From the NCBI GenBank assembly GCA_003540955.1, contig DPMX01000061.1, positions 4,605 through 10,861 on the forward strand: 6,257 nt of DNA, in the 5' to 3' direction. The notes under the pieces are model-generated. The model saw nothing but the letters and a program-made list of their open reading frames with translations. It ran no database searches and was not told where the DNA came from. How positions within the stretch are numbered: position 1 is the stretch's first letter; the number at the start of each line of letters is the position of its first letter. This stretch comes from Gammaproteobacteria bacterium. GTDB taxonomy: Bacteria > Pseudomonadota > Gammaproteobacteria > Ga0077536. A program made the translations under genes and the position numbers. Shown one piece after another: positions 1-6,257 of the stretch.

Positions 1-1
1 T

Positions 2-112
2 AGTGGCTGCTTAAGTGACATAGCACCGACGATGTTATCGCTAATGGGCCTTACAATCCCTAGTGAGATGACCGGTCATCCGTTAGTGCGCCTGAATGGA
101 AGTAACCTATAA
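2..112 (+). CDS. gpmI: 2,3-bisphosphoglycerate-independent phosphoglycerate mutase, C-terminal end (partial)
   Basis: Only the last 36 codons and the TAA stop (110-112) lie in the window; the gene is cut by the left edge. The frame carries the family's C-terminal signature, SDIAPTMLSLMG (residues 5-16 of the visible part) followed by PSEMTG, which closely resembles the end of E. coli GpmI (SDLAPTMLSLMG...EMTG). The complete enzyme, about 510 residues in the family, is a cytoplasmic Mn-dependent enzyme that interconverts 3- and 2-phosphoglycerate in glycolysis and gluconeogenesis. Its active-site residues lie outside the window. The final codons overlap the proposed ctpA start by 17 bp, which suggests cotranscription and possible translational coupling. 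The assignment rests on this short but distinctive tail, compared from memory. Confidence 0.85.
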   Translation, partial: SGCLSDIAPTMLSLMGLTIPSEMTGHPLVRLNGSNL

Positions 113-1514
113 AAACAAATGCAGGAGCTGTCCTATTAAGTCGATCGCGAAGCGATCCAAGGAGCAAATTATCAATCCAAAAAATAGATTCGCAAATCTC
201 CTAATATTTGTAGCTCTCATCTTTGGGGGCGATGCGGCGATTGGCGCTGACACAATAAAGACTGAACTGAGGACACAATCGGAAGAAGATCAAAAGGAAG
301 ACATAATTCCCCTCGAAGATATTCGAATACTTGTCGAGGTTTTCCATAAAATCAAGAAGGACTATATCGAGCCTATTAGTGATAAAGATCTGCTCGAAAA
401 CGCCGTACGCGGAATGCTTGCGGGTCTCGACCCACATTCGTCGTATCTAGACGCGGAAGGGTATGTCTCACTACAACAAGGCACTACCGGGGAATTTGGC
501 GGCCTAGGGATAGAGGTCGGCACAGAAGATGGTTTCCTAAAAGTGATCGCACCAATTGACGATACTCCTGCTCAGCGTGCTGGCGTACAAGCTGGTGACG
601 TAATTGTTCGGCTTGATGATACCCCAGTTAAAGGCTTGAGTTTGAATGAAGCGGTAAAAATTATGCGTGGGAAAGCAGGCACACCGATTACACTTTCCAT
701 AATTCGAGACGGTGAAAATAAACCACTGGAGATACAGATCGTCCGTGCCGTGATTAAAATCCAAAGCGTTAAGGCTCGATTTTTAGAACCTGGCTTCGCA
801 TATATCCGCGTCTCAGCCTTCCAATCCCGCACTGGCACTGCATTAGAAAAAAAAATCGCTGATCTAAAAAATAAGACAACTACCGGGTTGAAAGGGGTAA
901 TTTTAGATATGAGAAATAACCCTGGTGGTGTTTTAGGTGCCGCGGTCGCGGTATCGGATGCGTTTCTTAATGAAGGCCTAATCGTCTACACGGACGGACG
1001 TGCGCAAGATGCCGAATTAGAATTCAATGCCAAGCCACCCGACTTGATCGCTGGCACACCCCTGGTTGTACTGATTAACGAGGGATCCGCATCCGCTTCG
1101 GAGATTGTTGCTGGTGCCCTTCAAGATCAAAAGCGAGCAATAATCATGGGCCGACGCTCCTTTGGGAAAGGATCTGTTCAGACTATCTTACCGATGAATA
1201 ATGACGCTGCGTTAAAGTTGACCACTGCGCGTTACTACACGCCCTCAGGGCGTTCGATTCAGGCAGAAGGAATAGTTCCCGATATATTAATTGATAAGCT
1301 CAAACTGTCACCGATAGCGATTTCTGGGCCCAATATCATTAAAGAAAAAAATCTTACCGGTCATCTAGAAAATGAGGCAGAACACAGCGCTGAAACCAAT
1401 ACTGCTAAACCAAAAGAGTACAAAAACCTAGCTGCATCTGACTTTGAATTATACGAAGCGTTAAATCTGCTTAAAGGAATGGACATTTTACAAGTTAGAA
1501 GCTCAGGCGATTAA
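96..1514 (+). CDS. ctpA: Carboxyl-terminal processing protease, S41 family, with PDZ domain
   Basis: This is a 472-residue periplasmic serine endoprotease of the CtpA/Prc type, which cleaves envelope proteins near their C termini. In order: a long basic N-terminal segment (1-31), a hydrophobic signal segment (about 32-50, probable cleavage near AIG-A), a helical N-terminal region (about 72-123), a PDZ domain (about 133-218) beginning FGGLGIEVG, then the S41 core to about 400. Aligned to E. coli Prc, the catalytic residues are Ser333 in GSASASEI, Asp344 in ALQD and Lys358 in SFGKGSVQ; the 11- and 25-residue spacings match. The tail after 400 is polar and probably flexible. A TGA (93-95) directly precedes ATG 96, which is the only ATG, GTG or TTG before the signal segment. 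It has no visible Shine-Dalgarno and lies inside gpmI, so the start is uncertain. In Pseudomonas-type CtpA systems, targets include peptidoglycan hydrolases; the substrates here are unknown. Confidence 0.93.
   Translation: MEVTYKNKCRSCPIKSIAKRSKEQIINPKNRFANLLIFVALIFGGDAAIGADTIKTELRTQSEEDQKEDIIPLEDIRILVEVFHKIKKDYIEPISDKDLLENAVRGMLAGLDPHSSYLDAEGYVSLQQGTTGEFGGLGIEVGTEDGFLKVIAPIDDTPAQRAGVQAGDVIVRLDDTPVKGLSLNEAVKIMRGKAGTPITLSIIRDGENKPLEIQIVRAVIKIQSVKARFLEPGFAYIRVSAFQSRTGTALEKKIADLKNKTTTGLKGVILDMRNNPGGVLGAAVAVSDAFLNEGLIVYTDGRAQDAELEFNAKPPDLIAGTPLVVLINEGSASASEIVAGALQDQKRAIIMGRRSFGKGSVQTILPMNNDAALKLTTARYYTPSGRSIQAEGIVPDILIDKLKLSPIAISGPNIIKEKNLTGHLENEAEHSAETNTAKPKEYKNLAASDFELYEALNLLKGMDILQVRSSGD
143..164 (+). 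promoter_or_regulatory. Hairpin followed by a strong Shine-Dalgarno-like site inside the 5' end of ctpA
   Basis: GATCGC (143-148) and GCGATC (152-157) form a perfect 6-bp inverted repeat around a GAA loop; GCGAAGC is a very stable mini-hairpin type. One base later comes AAGGAG (159-164), a near-ideal ribosome binding site. The in-frame codons after it are CAA, ATT (168) and ATC (171), neither a usual start. A start here would leave a short n-region before the signal-peptide hydrophobic core. It may be a real initiation site with a rare AUU or AUC start, or chance sequence inside the coding region. Confidence 0.3.
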
Positions 1515-1736
1515 GCAACGTTACGTGTTCTCTACCGCGCGAGCGCACCCAGTAATTGCGTGACACTCTCGCCGCTTTTAACCAGAGCTGCTTCGATCCC
1601 ATGTGCTCCCGTAGAAGTAACCTCAACCGGGACAACATCCGGGAAAGCCCACGATTGAACTCACCATAGTGAGCATCCCTCGACGTTTGATATAAGGCGA
1701 TGTTGTGCAGCCCGCACCGGCAACGTTGTTTGAGCA
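1515..1736. other. Convergent intergenic gap between ctpA and ubiB
   Basis: These 222 bases separate the 3' ends of two convergent genes. A bidirectional terminator would be expected, but I see no GC-rich stem followed by a T run on either strand. The best small stems are CTCAC-CATA-GTGAG (1660-1673) and GTGC-AGCCC-GCAC (around 1705-1717); both are short and lack a U tract. Read on the - strand, the gap has protein-like stretches in two frames, described in the next entry. Confidence 0.6.
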
Positions 1737-1737
1737 T
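1532..1737 (-). pseudogene. Possible frameshifted or decayed small ORF downstream of ubiB
   Basis: The ubiB stop overlaps an ATG on the - strand (TAATG, with the ATG at 1737-1735), a typical coupled start. The first 29 codons read plausibly, including ALYQTSRDAHYGEFNR, then the same frame turns into an arginine-rich stretch that looks non-coding and runs on to a stop at 1495 inside ctpA. In another frame, 1660-1532 is open for 42 codons, with a protein-like stretch including PDVVPVEVTSTGAHGIEAAL and a TAG stop at 1534-1532, but it has no usable start. Joining the two near 1651-1648 (sequence CGTGGGCTTTCCCGG on the - strand) would give a product of about 67 residues. I do not recognise a family. 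It could be a broken gene, a sequencing error, or chance open frames. Confidence 0.22.
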
Positions 1738-3419
1738 TACAACCCAGAAGTCTTCTTGTTCCGGAGTGCGGCAATCACGGCAACAATCCCAATTCCCCCA
1801 AGAACCCATACACCCAAAGGTAAGGGCCCGATCATACGAGATGTCTCTGCTGACACGCCATTTAGCACACCTGCGCCAATCATCAATCCAACCCCAACCA
1901 CTGCGAGGACGATACGTTGATGAATCCGTGCAATTTCACGTCGGATTTGCCTTAGCTGCGGATCGTCGCTGACGACTTGGATTCGACCACTACGGATTTG
2001 ATCGAGAATTTCAAACGTCAGGCCTGGCAACTCCGGCAGACGATCGATCCACAATGGAACGTTCTGTCGCGTACTACGCAGTACCGATCGAAGGCCAACA
2101 CGATCACGCATCCACGCTTCTAACGAAGGACGTGCAGCGCGCCACAAATCTAAATCAGGATCTAGCTGGCGACCAATCCCCTCTACGTTGACGATCGTTT
2201 TTTGTAGCAACAGTAACTGCGGCAAAATTTTCATGTGGAATCGCCGCGCTGTCTGGAATAGGCGAAGTAAGAGTGCGCCGACGGAGATATCTTTAACCGG
2301 TCTGTCAAATATTGGTTCACACACAGTACGAATCGCAAATTCAAACTCATCGACCCGAGTATCCTTCGGAACCCACCCTGACTCCACATGCAACTCGGCC
2401 ACGCGACGATAATTTCTATCCAGAAATGCAGAGAAATTCTCTGCTAGGTACCTCTGATCAAATTCGCTAAGAGACCCCATAATCCCGAAATCAACAGGAA
2501 TATACATCGCTGGGGCACCATTTTCCCCAGGCTTAATAAATAAATTCCCTGGATGAATATCAGCATGAAAGAAATGATCACGAAAGACCTGGGTAAAAAA
2601 CACATCCACTCCTGTTTCAGCCAATTGATGTAGATCGACGCCAGTCTTTCGAAGCTCATCGATTTTGTCGATCTCAATCCCTGAAACTCGTTCCATCACC
2701 ATCACATTCTGATGAGTCAGAGACCAAACCACTTCCGGAACATACATCTGCGCGGAACCGCTAAAATTACGCCGAAGCTGAGATGCATTTGCGGCTTCGC
2801 GCATCATATCGAGTTCGTCGATAATCGTTTTCTCAAACTCGTCGACAACCCCCAGTAAGTTGAGTTCTCTCCCTTGTGAGGAATAGCGTTCGGCGGTATT
2901 TGCAAGTATCCTCATCAATCCGATATCCCGCCCGATCGTAAGTTTTATATTCGGCCGTACCACTTTGACAATTACTTGACGGCCATCTTTCAGAGAGGCT
3001 GTATGGACTTGGGCAATAGAAGCAGAAGCTAGTGGATTCTCGTCAAAATTATCAAACACCTCAGAAACTGCACAACCGTACGCTTTTTCTATGATCGCGC
3101 GCGCTTGTTTACCCGGGAATGGTGGGACATTGTCCTGTAGTTGCGACAACTCTTCCGCTATGTCATCAGGTAAAAAATCTCGGCGGGTAGACAATATTTG
3201 ACCAAACTTTATAAAAATAGGGCCGAGTTGCTCCAAGACCATCCGAATACGGACTGCTCTCGGCCCGTGCTCGCCCCGAAACCAATTCCACGGAAGCAGA
3301 TACAGTAAGAATCTCAATGAGCGCAGAATCGGTGTCGTAAATAGCAATTCATCCAGACCATGTCTAATGAGTACGCGCTGGATCGATAAAACACGAAAAA
3401 ACTGACCCGGAGTTATCAA
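1737..3419 (-). CDS. ubiB: UbiB, atypical protein kinase-like ATPase of ubiquinone biosynthesis
   Basis: This 560-residue member of the ABC1/ADCK/UbiB family (E. coli UbiB is 546) is needed for efficient ubiquinone synthesis and is thought to use ATPase activity to help extract or present lipid intermediates to the Ubi complex. Family marks are in place: the KxGQ motif (Lys71-Phe-Gly-Gln74), the Ala-rich loop LASASIAQVH (130-139), the nucleotide-binding lysine Lys152 in VIVKVVRP, the catalytic loop HADIHPGN (285-292, Asp287 and Asn292), and the metal-binding DFG (310-312; E. coli has DCG). Two hydrophobic helices near the C terminus (about 503-523 and 534-552) should anchor it in the inner membrane. 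It starts with TTG at 3419-3417, and this TTG overlaps the ubiJ TGA; the next residues, ITPGQ, match E. coli MTPGE, which supports the start. It is the last clear gene of its operon; no tat or his genes follow. Confidence 0.96.
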   Translation of the reverse strand: MITPGQFFRVLSIQRVLIRHGLDELLFTTPILRSLRFLLYLLPWNWFRGEHGPRAVRIRMVLEQLGPIFIKFGQILSTRRDFLPDDIAEELSQLQDNVPPFPGKQARAIIEKAYGCAVSEVFDNFDENPLASASIAQVHTASLKDGRQVIVKVVRPNIKLTIGRDIGLMRILANTAERYSSQGRELNLLGVVDEFEKTIIDELDMMREAANASQLRRNFSGSAQMYVPEVVWSLTHQNVMVMERVSGIEIDKIDELRKTGVDLHQLAETGVDVFFTQVFRDHFFHADIHPGNLFIKPGENGAPAMYIPVDFGIMGSLSEFDQRYLAENFSAFLDRNYRRVAELHVESGWVPKDTRVDEFEFAIRTVCEPIFDRPVKDISVGALLLRLFQTARRFHMKILPQLLLLQKTIVNVEGIGRQLDPDLDLWRAARPSLEAWMRDRVGLRSVLRSTRQNVPLWIDRLPELPGLTFEILDQIRSGRIQVVSDDPQLRQIRREIARIHQRIVLAVVGVGLMIGAGVLNGVSAETSRMIGPLPLGVWVLGGIGIVAVIAALRNKKTSGL

Positions 3420-4072
3420 GTTTGCTCTCGTCTTCGTTGAAGTCTCGCAATTCTTGCTTGCAATCGATCCGTCCCTTCAACTACTGACTCACCCTCTTGA
3501 ATAAAGTGCTTAATATCACGATAGGTGGGGAGTAAGCGCGACTCATAGTGCAAGTATTCTTTGATGTCGCGCTCTAAAATTTTTCCTGTTGCTCGCATCC
3601 ATCGCGCACCTCTTCGCACACCCCGCCCAATTTGACGTGCTAGTACATCTCCAGTCCTGGTCGATATTAACTCCTCCCAATCGAAACTCGCTTCAGCGAT
3701 AAGCGTTTGGATCAATTGCGCAGTAGCTAGATCACCCTGAATCTCAACTTTACCTGCTGCCAGTGCCTTTCCATCCCGCTGTGTTCTGGCCATCGCAATA
3801 AAATCAACTAAGCCCGCTTCAAGTTGTACATCAGGCTTAGTAGTCATATCGATTGAGAGATGCAGATCATCTTTAAGAATAGTCACTAGAAGGCGTGCTT
3901 CGGTATTTCTTAGCTTGAAAGCGATCGAGCAATTTCCAAGTTCAGCTAGACGATATCGAGTCCTATCGTCTAGTTCTATCATGCGTTTGAGTACACGAGT
4001 AAGTCGGCCCAACAATATGTTGCTGGGACCAATGTCGCGTTGATCCGATCGAAACTTGCCCCGATGCAGCAC
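3416..4072 (-). CDS. ubiJ: UbiJ, SCP2-domain accessory protein of ubiquinone biosynthesis
   Basis: This 218-residue protein corresponds to E. coli UbiJ (formerly YigP, 201 residues), a soluble factor that binds isoprenoid intermediates and helps hold the Ubi enzymes together. Residues about 20-130 fit an SCP2 sterol-carrier fold; LAAGKVEIQGDLATAQLIQTL (104-124) matches the E. coli stretch around LEVQGDIQVVQNF. The C-terminal third is charged and helical, ending in a probable coiled coil (about 185-217). Sequence conservation in this family is low, so the call rests on both the SCP2 motif and the position between ubiE and ubiB. The start is GTG at 4072-4070, three bases after the ubiE stop, and gives about 15 residues before homology begins; a downstream TTG (codon 21) is possible. 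No strong ribosome binding site is visible, so translation probably depends on coupling to ubiE. Confidence 0.88.
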   Translation of the reverse strand: MLHRGKFRSDQRDIGPSNILLGRLTRVLKRMIELDDRTRYRLAELGNCSIAFKLRNTEARLLVTILKDDLHLSIDMTTKPDVQLEAGLVDFIAMARTQRDGKALAAGKVEIQGDLATAQLIQTLIAEASFDWEELISTRTGDVLARQIGRGVRRGARWMRATGKILERDIKEYLHYESRLLPTYRDIKHFIQEGESVVEGTDRLQARIARLQRRREQT

Positions 4073-4075
4073 TGC

Positions 4076-4840
4076 CTAAAACCTCATTCCGTCATGTAGC
4101 GCAACGATGCCTCCTGCCAAATTCCTATATCGGACACGTTCAAACCCGGCGGATCGCATCATCGACGCCAATTTTTCCTGATGTGGATGGACACGAATAG
4201 ATTCCGCCAAATACCGATAGCTGTCACCATCCTTCGCTACCCATTCCCCCAATCTTGGTAAGATACGAAATGAAAACGCGTCATAGATGCTTTGTAATGC
4301 TGCGATTTTTAACTTAGAGAACTCTAGTATTAATACCCTACCCCCAGGGCGCAACATACGATACATTTCGCTAATTGCGTCGAGTTTATTCGTTACATTA
4401 CGCAAGCCGAATGCCATGCTAACGATGTCAAATCTGCCCGATTCAAACGGGAGACATTCAGCGTTAGCTTGCACAACAACTACATTGTCGTTGCAGCCGC
4501 TATCAATTAACCGATCTCTACCGCGTCGTAACATTTCTCCGTTTATATCAGAAATCACCACTAAGCCCCTCTCCCCGATTCGCCTAGCGAATAAGCGACT
4601 AAGGTCTCCACTACCTCCGGCCAAATCGAGCACTTGATGATCTGGACGAACATGCGCCGCCATCACCGCGAAGCGCTTCCATAGCCGATGCAGCCCAAAC
4701 GACATTAAATCATTCATTACATCGTAGTTATCGGCTACAGAATCAAATACTCCTTTTACGCGCTGCGTCTTTTCGGCTTCACTGATAGTCTCGAATCCGA
4801 AGTCGACTAACTTTTCATCGGTAGCATTTCTCTCATCCAT
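4076..4840 (-). CDS. ubiE: UbiE, ubiquinone/menaquinone biosynthesis C-methyltransferase
   Basis: This 254-residue class I SAM-dependent methyltransferase (E. coli 251) adds the C-2 methyl group of the ubiquinone ring and, where menaquinone is made, converts demethylmenaquinone to menaquinone. Both family signatures are present: YDVMNDLMSFGLHRLWK (39-55) and RVLILEFSK (168-176). The SAM-binding motif I is LDLAGGSGD (71-79), with acidic Asp98 at the end of strand 2; FGLRNVT (144-150) and DSYRYLAESIRVHP (206-219) are also conserved. The frame stays open upstream to an ATG at 4957, but that extension lies inside the DUF971 gene and lacks homology, whereas ATG 4840 begins MDERNATDEK just before the conserved VDFGFETI. 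The start overlaps the end of the DUF971 gene by 8 bp (ATGGATGA). There is no evident Shine-Dalgarno, so coupling is likely. Confidence 0.96.
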   Translation of the reverse strand: MDERNATDEKLVDFGFETISEAEKTQRVKGVFDSVADNYDVMNDLMSFGLHRLWKRFAVMAAHVRPDHQVLDLAGGSGDLSRLFARRIGERGLVVISDINGEMLRRGRDRLIDSGCNDNVVVVQANAECLPFESGRFDIVSMAFGLRNVTNKLDAISEMYRMLRPGGRVLILEFSKLKIAALQSIYDAFSFRILPRLGEWVAKDGDSYRYLAESIRVHPHQEKLASMMRSAGFERVRYRNLAGGIVALHDGMRF

Positions 4841-5183
4841 GGCCAAGTTGCTTAACTTTCTCAATGTACTCCTGCCACAAACGTTCTTGATTACAACCGA
4901 GTTCGTAGAGATAATTCCAAGAATAAAGGCCAGTATTATGGCCGTCATCAAACTCAAGCTTGACCGCGTAATTCCCTACTGGCTCAACGGTATCTATTTT
5001 AACTTCGCTCTTCCCCAACGGCAGTGTCCCTTGGCCAGGCCCATGGCCGCGAACCTCGGCAGATGGTGAGTACACCCTGAGAAACTCACATGGTAATTTG
5101 AAGATTGAGTTATCATCGAAAACAATCTCTAATACGCGAGACTGTTGGTGTAAAACTATGTTGGTAGGTGTGCGTGTCGCCAT
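4833..5183 (-). CDS. DUF971 protein (GBBH-like N-terminal domain)
   Basis: This 116-residue, apparently cytoplasmic protein consists of a single DUF971 domain, related to the N-terminal domain of gamma-butyrobetaine hydroxylase and a domain of the Fe-S carrier HCF101. The diagnostic parts are FLRVYSPSAEVRGHGPGQ (34-51) and FDDGHNTGLYSWNYLYELG (78-96). In human gamma-butyrobetaine hydroxylase the equivalent regions supply zinc ligands (three cysteines and a histidine). Here His82 is kept but the cysteine positions read Ser39, Ser41 and Val44, so zinc binding looks unlikely in that form. No signal peptide or membrane segment is seen. Its function is unknown. It starts 11 bp after the hslU stop and ends inside the start of ubiE; this position beside hslVU or the ubi genes is common in gammaproteobacteria. 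No Shine-Dalgarno is visible before ATG 5183, so the mode of initiation is unclear. Confidence 0.9.
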   Translation of the reverse strand: MATRTPTNIVLHQQSRVLEIVFDDNSIFKLPCEFLRVYSPSAEVRGHGPGQGTLPLGKSEVKIDTVEPVGNYAVKLEFDDGHNTGLYSWNYLYELGCNQERLWQEYIEKVKQLGHG

Positions 5184-5194
5184 TTAAGGAATAT

Positions 5195-6257
5195 TTAGAG
5201 TATATAACGCGCGAGATCTTCGTTCTTTAAAAACTCTCCTAGGTGTTGATCAACATAGTTCGCATCTATAACTATCGTCTGCCCAGAGATACTAGGCGAT
5301 GTAAACGACAAAGCCTCAAGCAAACGTTCCATCACGGTGTGCAAGCGCCGCGCCCCTATGTTTTCTGTCTGTTCGTTGACGTGATAAGCGATCTCCGCAA
5401 CACGCGCTATTCCATCCTCATGGAACTCGATATCAACACCCTCCGTCGCAAGCAGCGCTTGATATTGCTCCGTTAAAGATGCATCCGGTTCTGTCAATAT
5501 ACGGACAAAATGATCTACACCTAAGGACCCGAGTTCAACTCGATTGGGCAAGCGGCCTTGCAGTTCAGGGATCAAGTCGGATGGTTTCGACAGATGGAAT
5601 GCCCCGGAAGCAATAAAAAGTATATGATCCGTTTTCAGCATGCCGTGTTTCGTGCTAACAGTGCAACCCTCGACTAAAGGCAGCAGGTCACGTTGCACGC
5701 CTTCCCGCGATATGTCGGGACCGCCTCCACCGGTGCGTTGTGCAACTTTGTCAAGTTCATCAAGAAAAACGATACCGTTTTGTTCAACACTCTCGAGCGC
5801 CGTCGCTCGAATATCATCCTCATTAATCAACTTTCCCGCCTCTTCTTCCGTTAGCAAGCGAAGAGCATGCCCGACGGAGATCCTTCGGTTTCTTTTCCGA
5901 CCCTGACCGAGATTTTGGAACATACCCTGGAGCTGGTTCGTCATCTCTTCCATACCGGGCGGCGCCATGATCTCCACACCAATATTTGCCGCTTCAAGCT
6001 CGATTTCTACTTCTTTTTCGTCAAGCTCACCTTCTCGTAGCATTTTTCGAAAACGCTGGCGTGTTGTCGATTCTTGATTGTCTGCGGACTCACCAACGGT
6101 CCGTGGGCCCGGGAGCAACGCATCCAAAATCCTCTCTTCTGCAGCGTCTTCCGCATGCTTTCGCACGCTCTCCATTGCACCATCACGCTCGGAATTAACT
6201 GCAACATCGACAAGATCACGCACGATAGATTCTACATCCCTGCCAACATAACCAACT
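5195..6257 (-). CDS. hslU: HslU, ATPase/unfoldase subunit of the HslVU protease (5' partial)
   Basis: The visible 353 codons correspond to E. coli HslU from about residue 89 to its end (443); the start and Walker A motif lie beyond the right edge. HslU is a hexameric AAA+ unfoldase that feeds substrates to the HslV peptidase. The fragment opens with the pore-loop motif GYVG (residues 2-5), then the intermediate domain (about 20-135) including MAPPGMEEMTNQLQGMFQNL, the Walker B motif IVFLDELDK (162-170), ISREGVQRDLLPLVEG, the sensor 1 region ILFIASGAF, and sensor 2 in ENIGARRLHTVMERLLE (298-314). The C terminus ARYIL keeps the terminal hydrophobic residues that HslU uses to dock into HslV. The reading frame is intact throughout. 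hslV is expected immediately upstream. Heat-shock control would act at a promoter outside the window. Confidence 0.97.
   Translation of the reverse strand, partial: VGYVGRDVESIVRDLVDVAVNSERDGAMESVRKHAEDAAEERILDALLPGPRTVGESADNQESTTRQRFRKMLREGELDEKEVEIELEAANIGVEIMAPPGMEEMTNQLQGMFQNLGQGRKRNRRISVGHALRLLTEEEAGKLINEDDIRATALESVEQNGIVFLDELDKVAQRTGGGGPDISREGVQRDLLPLVEGCTVSTKHGMLKTDHILFIASGAFHLSKPSDLIPELQGRLPNRVELGSLGVDHFVRILTEPDASLTEQYQALLATEGVDIEFHEDGIARVAEIAYHVNEQTENIGARRLHTVMERLLEALSFTSPSISGQTIVIDANYVDQHLGEFLKNEDLARYIL

Noticed and set aside
537..838. Open frames on the - strand opposite ctpA.
   Set aside because: They overlap a clear S41 protease gene, resemble no family, and look like antisense shadows.
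99..1623. A 10-bp direct repeat, GAAGTAACCT, at 99-108 and 1614-1623, close to either end of ctpA.
   Set aside because: It is too short to be an insertion or recombination site, there are no associated structures, and a single chance match of this length is plausible.
1660..1673. Stem-loop CTCAC-CATA-GTGAG as a terminator for the convergent genes.
   Set aside because: The stem is only 5 bp and no T run follows on either strand.
1495..1737. An 80-codon - strand frame starting in the TAATG at the end of ubiB and read through without a shift as an arginine-rich protein.
   Set aside because: The second half has the composition of a non-coding frame and overlaps the 3' end of ctpA; the more protein-like sequence there lies in a different frame.
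4841..4957. An upstream ATG at 4957 would extend UbiE by 39 residues with a hydrophobic N terminus resembling a membrane segment.
   Set aside because: The extension lies inside the DUF971 gene in another frame, has no counterpart in UbiE proteins, and homology begins just after ATG 4840.
5190..5215. TATACT on the - strand, 15 bases before the DUF971 start, as a -10 box for a nearly leaderless transcript.
   Set aside because: There is no matching -35 element at 17 bp, and AT-rich bases at the end of hslU explain it equally well.

Overview
The window looks like ordinary chromosomal housekeeping DNA from a gammaproteobacterium. Every gene that can be named has its closest remembered relatives in that class, and the run hslU - DUF971 gene - ubiE - ubiJ - ubiB is a gammaproteobacterial arrangement. 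Base composition is balanced, with no islands of odd composition. I see no tRNA, rRNA, insertion sequence, CRISPR array, phage gene or toxin-antitoxin pair. The species cannot be named from this sequence.

Two gene groups converge. On the + strand, the last 36 codons of gpmI (2-112, cut by the window edge) overlap the start of ctpA (96-1514), a periplasmic S41 carboxyl-terminal processing protease with an intact Ser/Lys/Asp catalytic set. On the - strand, reading from the right edge, are hslU (5195-6257, 5' end missing), a small DUF971 gene (4833-5183), ubiE (4076-4840), ubiJ (3416-4072) and ubiB (1737-3419). All four junctions in this group are tight, between an 8-bp overlap and an 11-bp gap, so it is almost certainly one transcription unit that begins outside the window, probably at hslV. 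The groups meet tail to tail across 1515-1736, a 222-bp gap without a convincing terminator. This gap may hold a decayed or frameshifted small ORF attached to the end of ubiB.

The - strand genes join protein quality control (the HslU ATPase of the HslVU protease) to ubiquinone synthesis. UbiE is the C-methyltransferase, UbiJ is an SCP2-type lipid-binding scaffold of the Ubi complex, and UbiB is the membrane-anchored atypical kinase/ATPase. The + strand genes join glycolysis (GpmI) to envelope proteolysis (CtpA).

I found no undescribed system. The points most worth a second look are the unusual start region of ctpA, the possible frameshifted ORF after ubiB, the DUF971 protein with serines at positions where the related eukaryotic domain has zinc-binding cysteines, and the non-ATG starts of ubiJ and ubiB.
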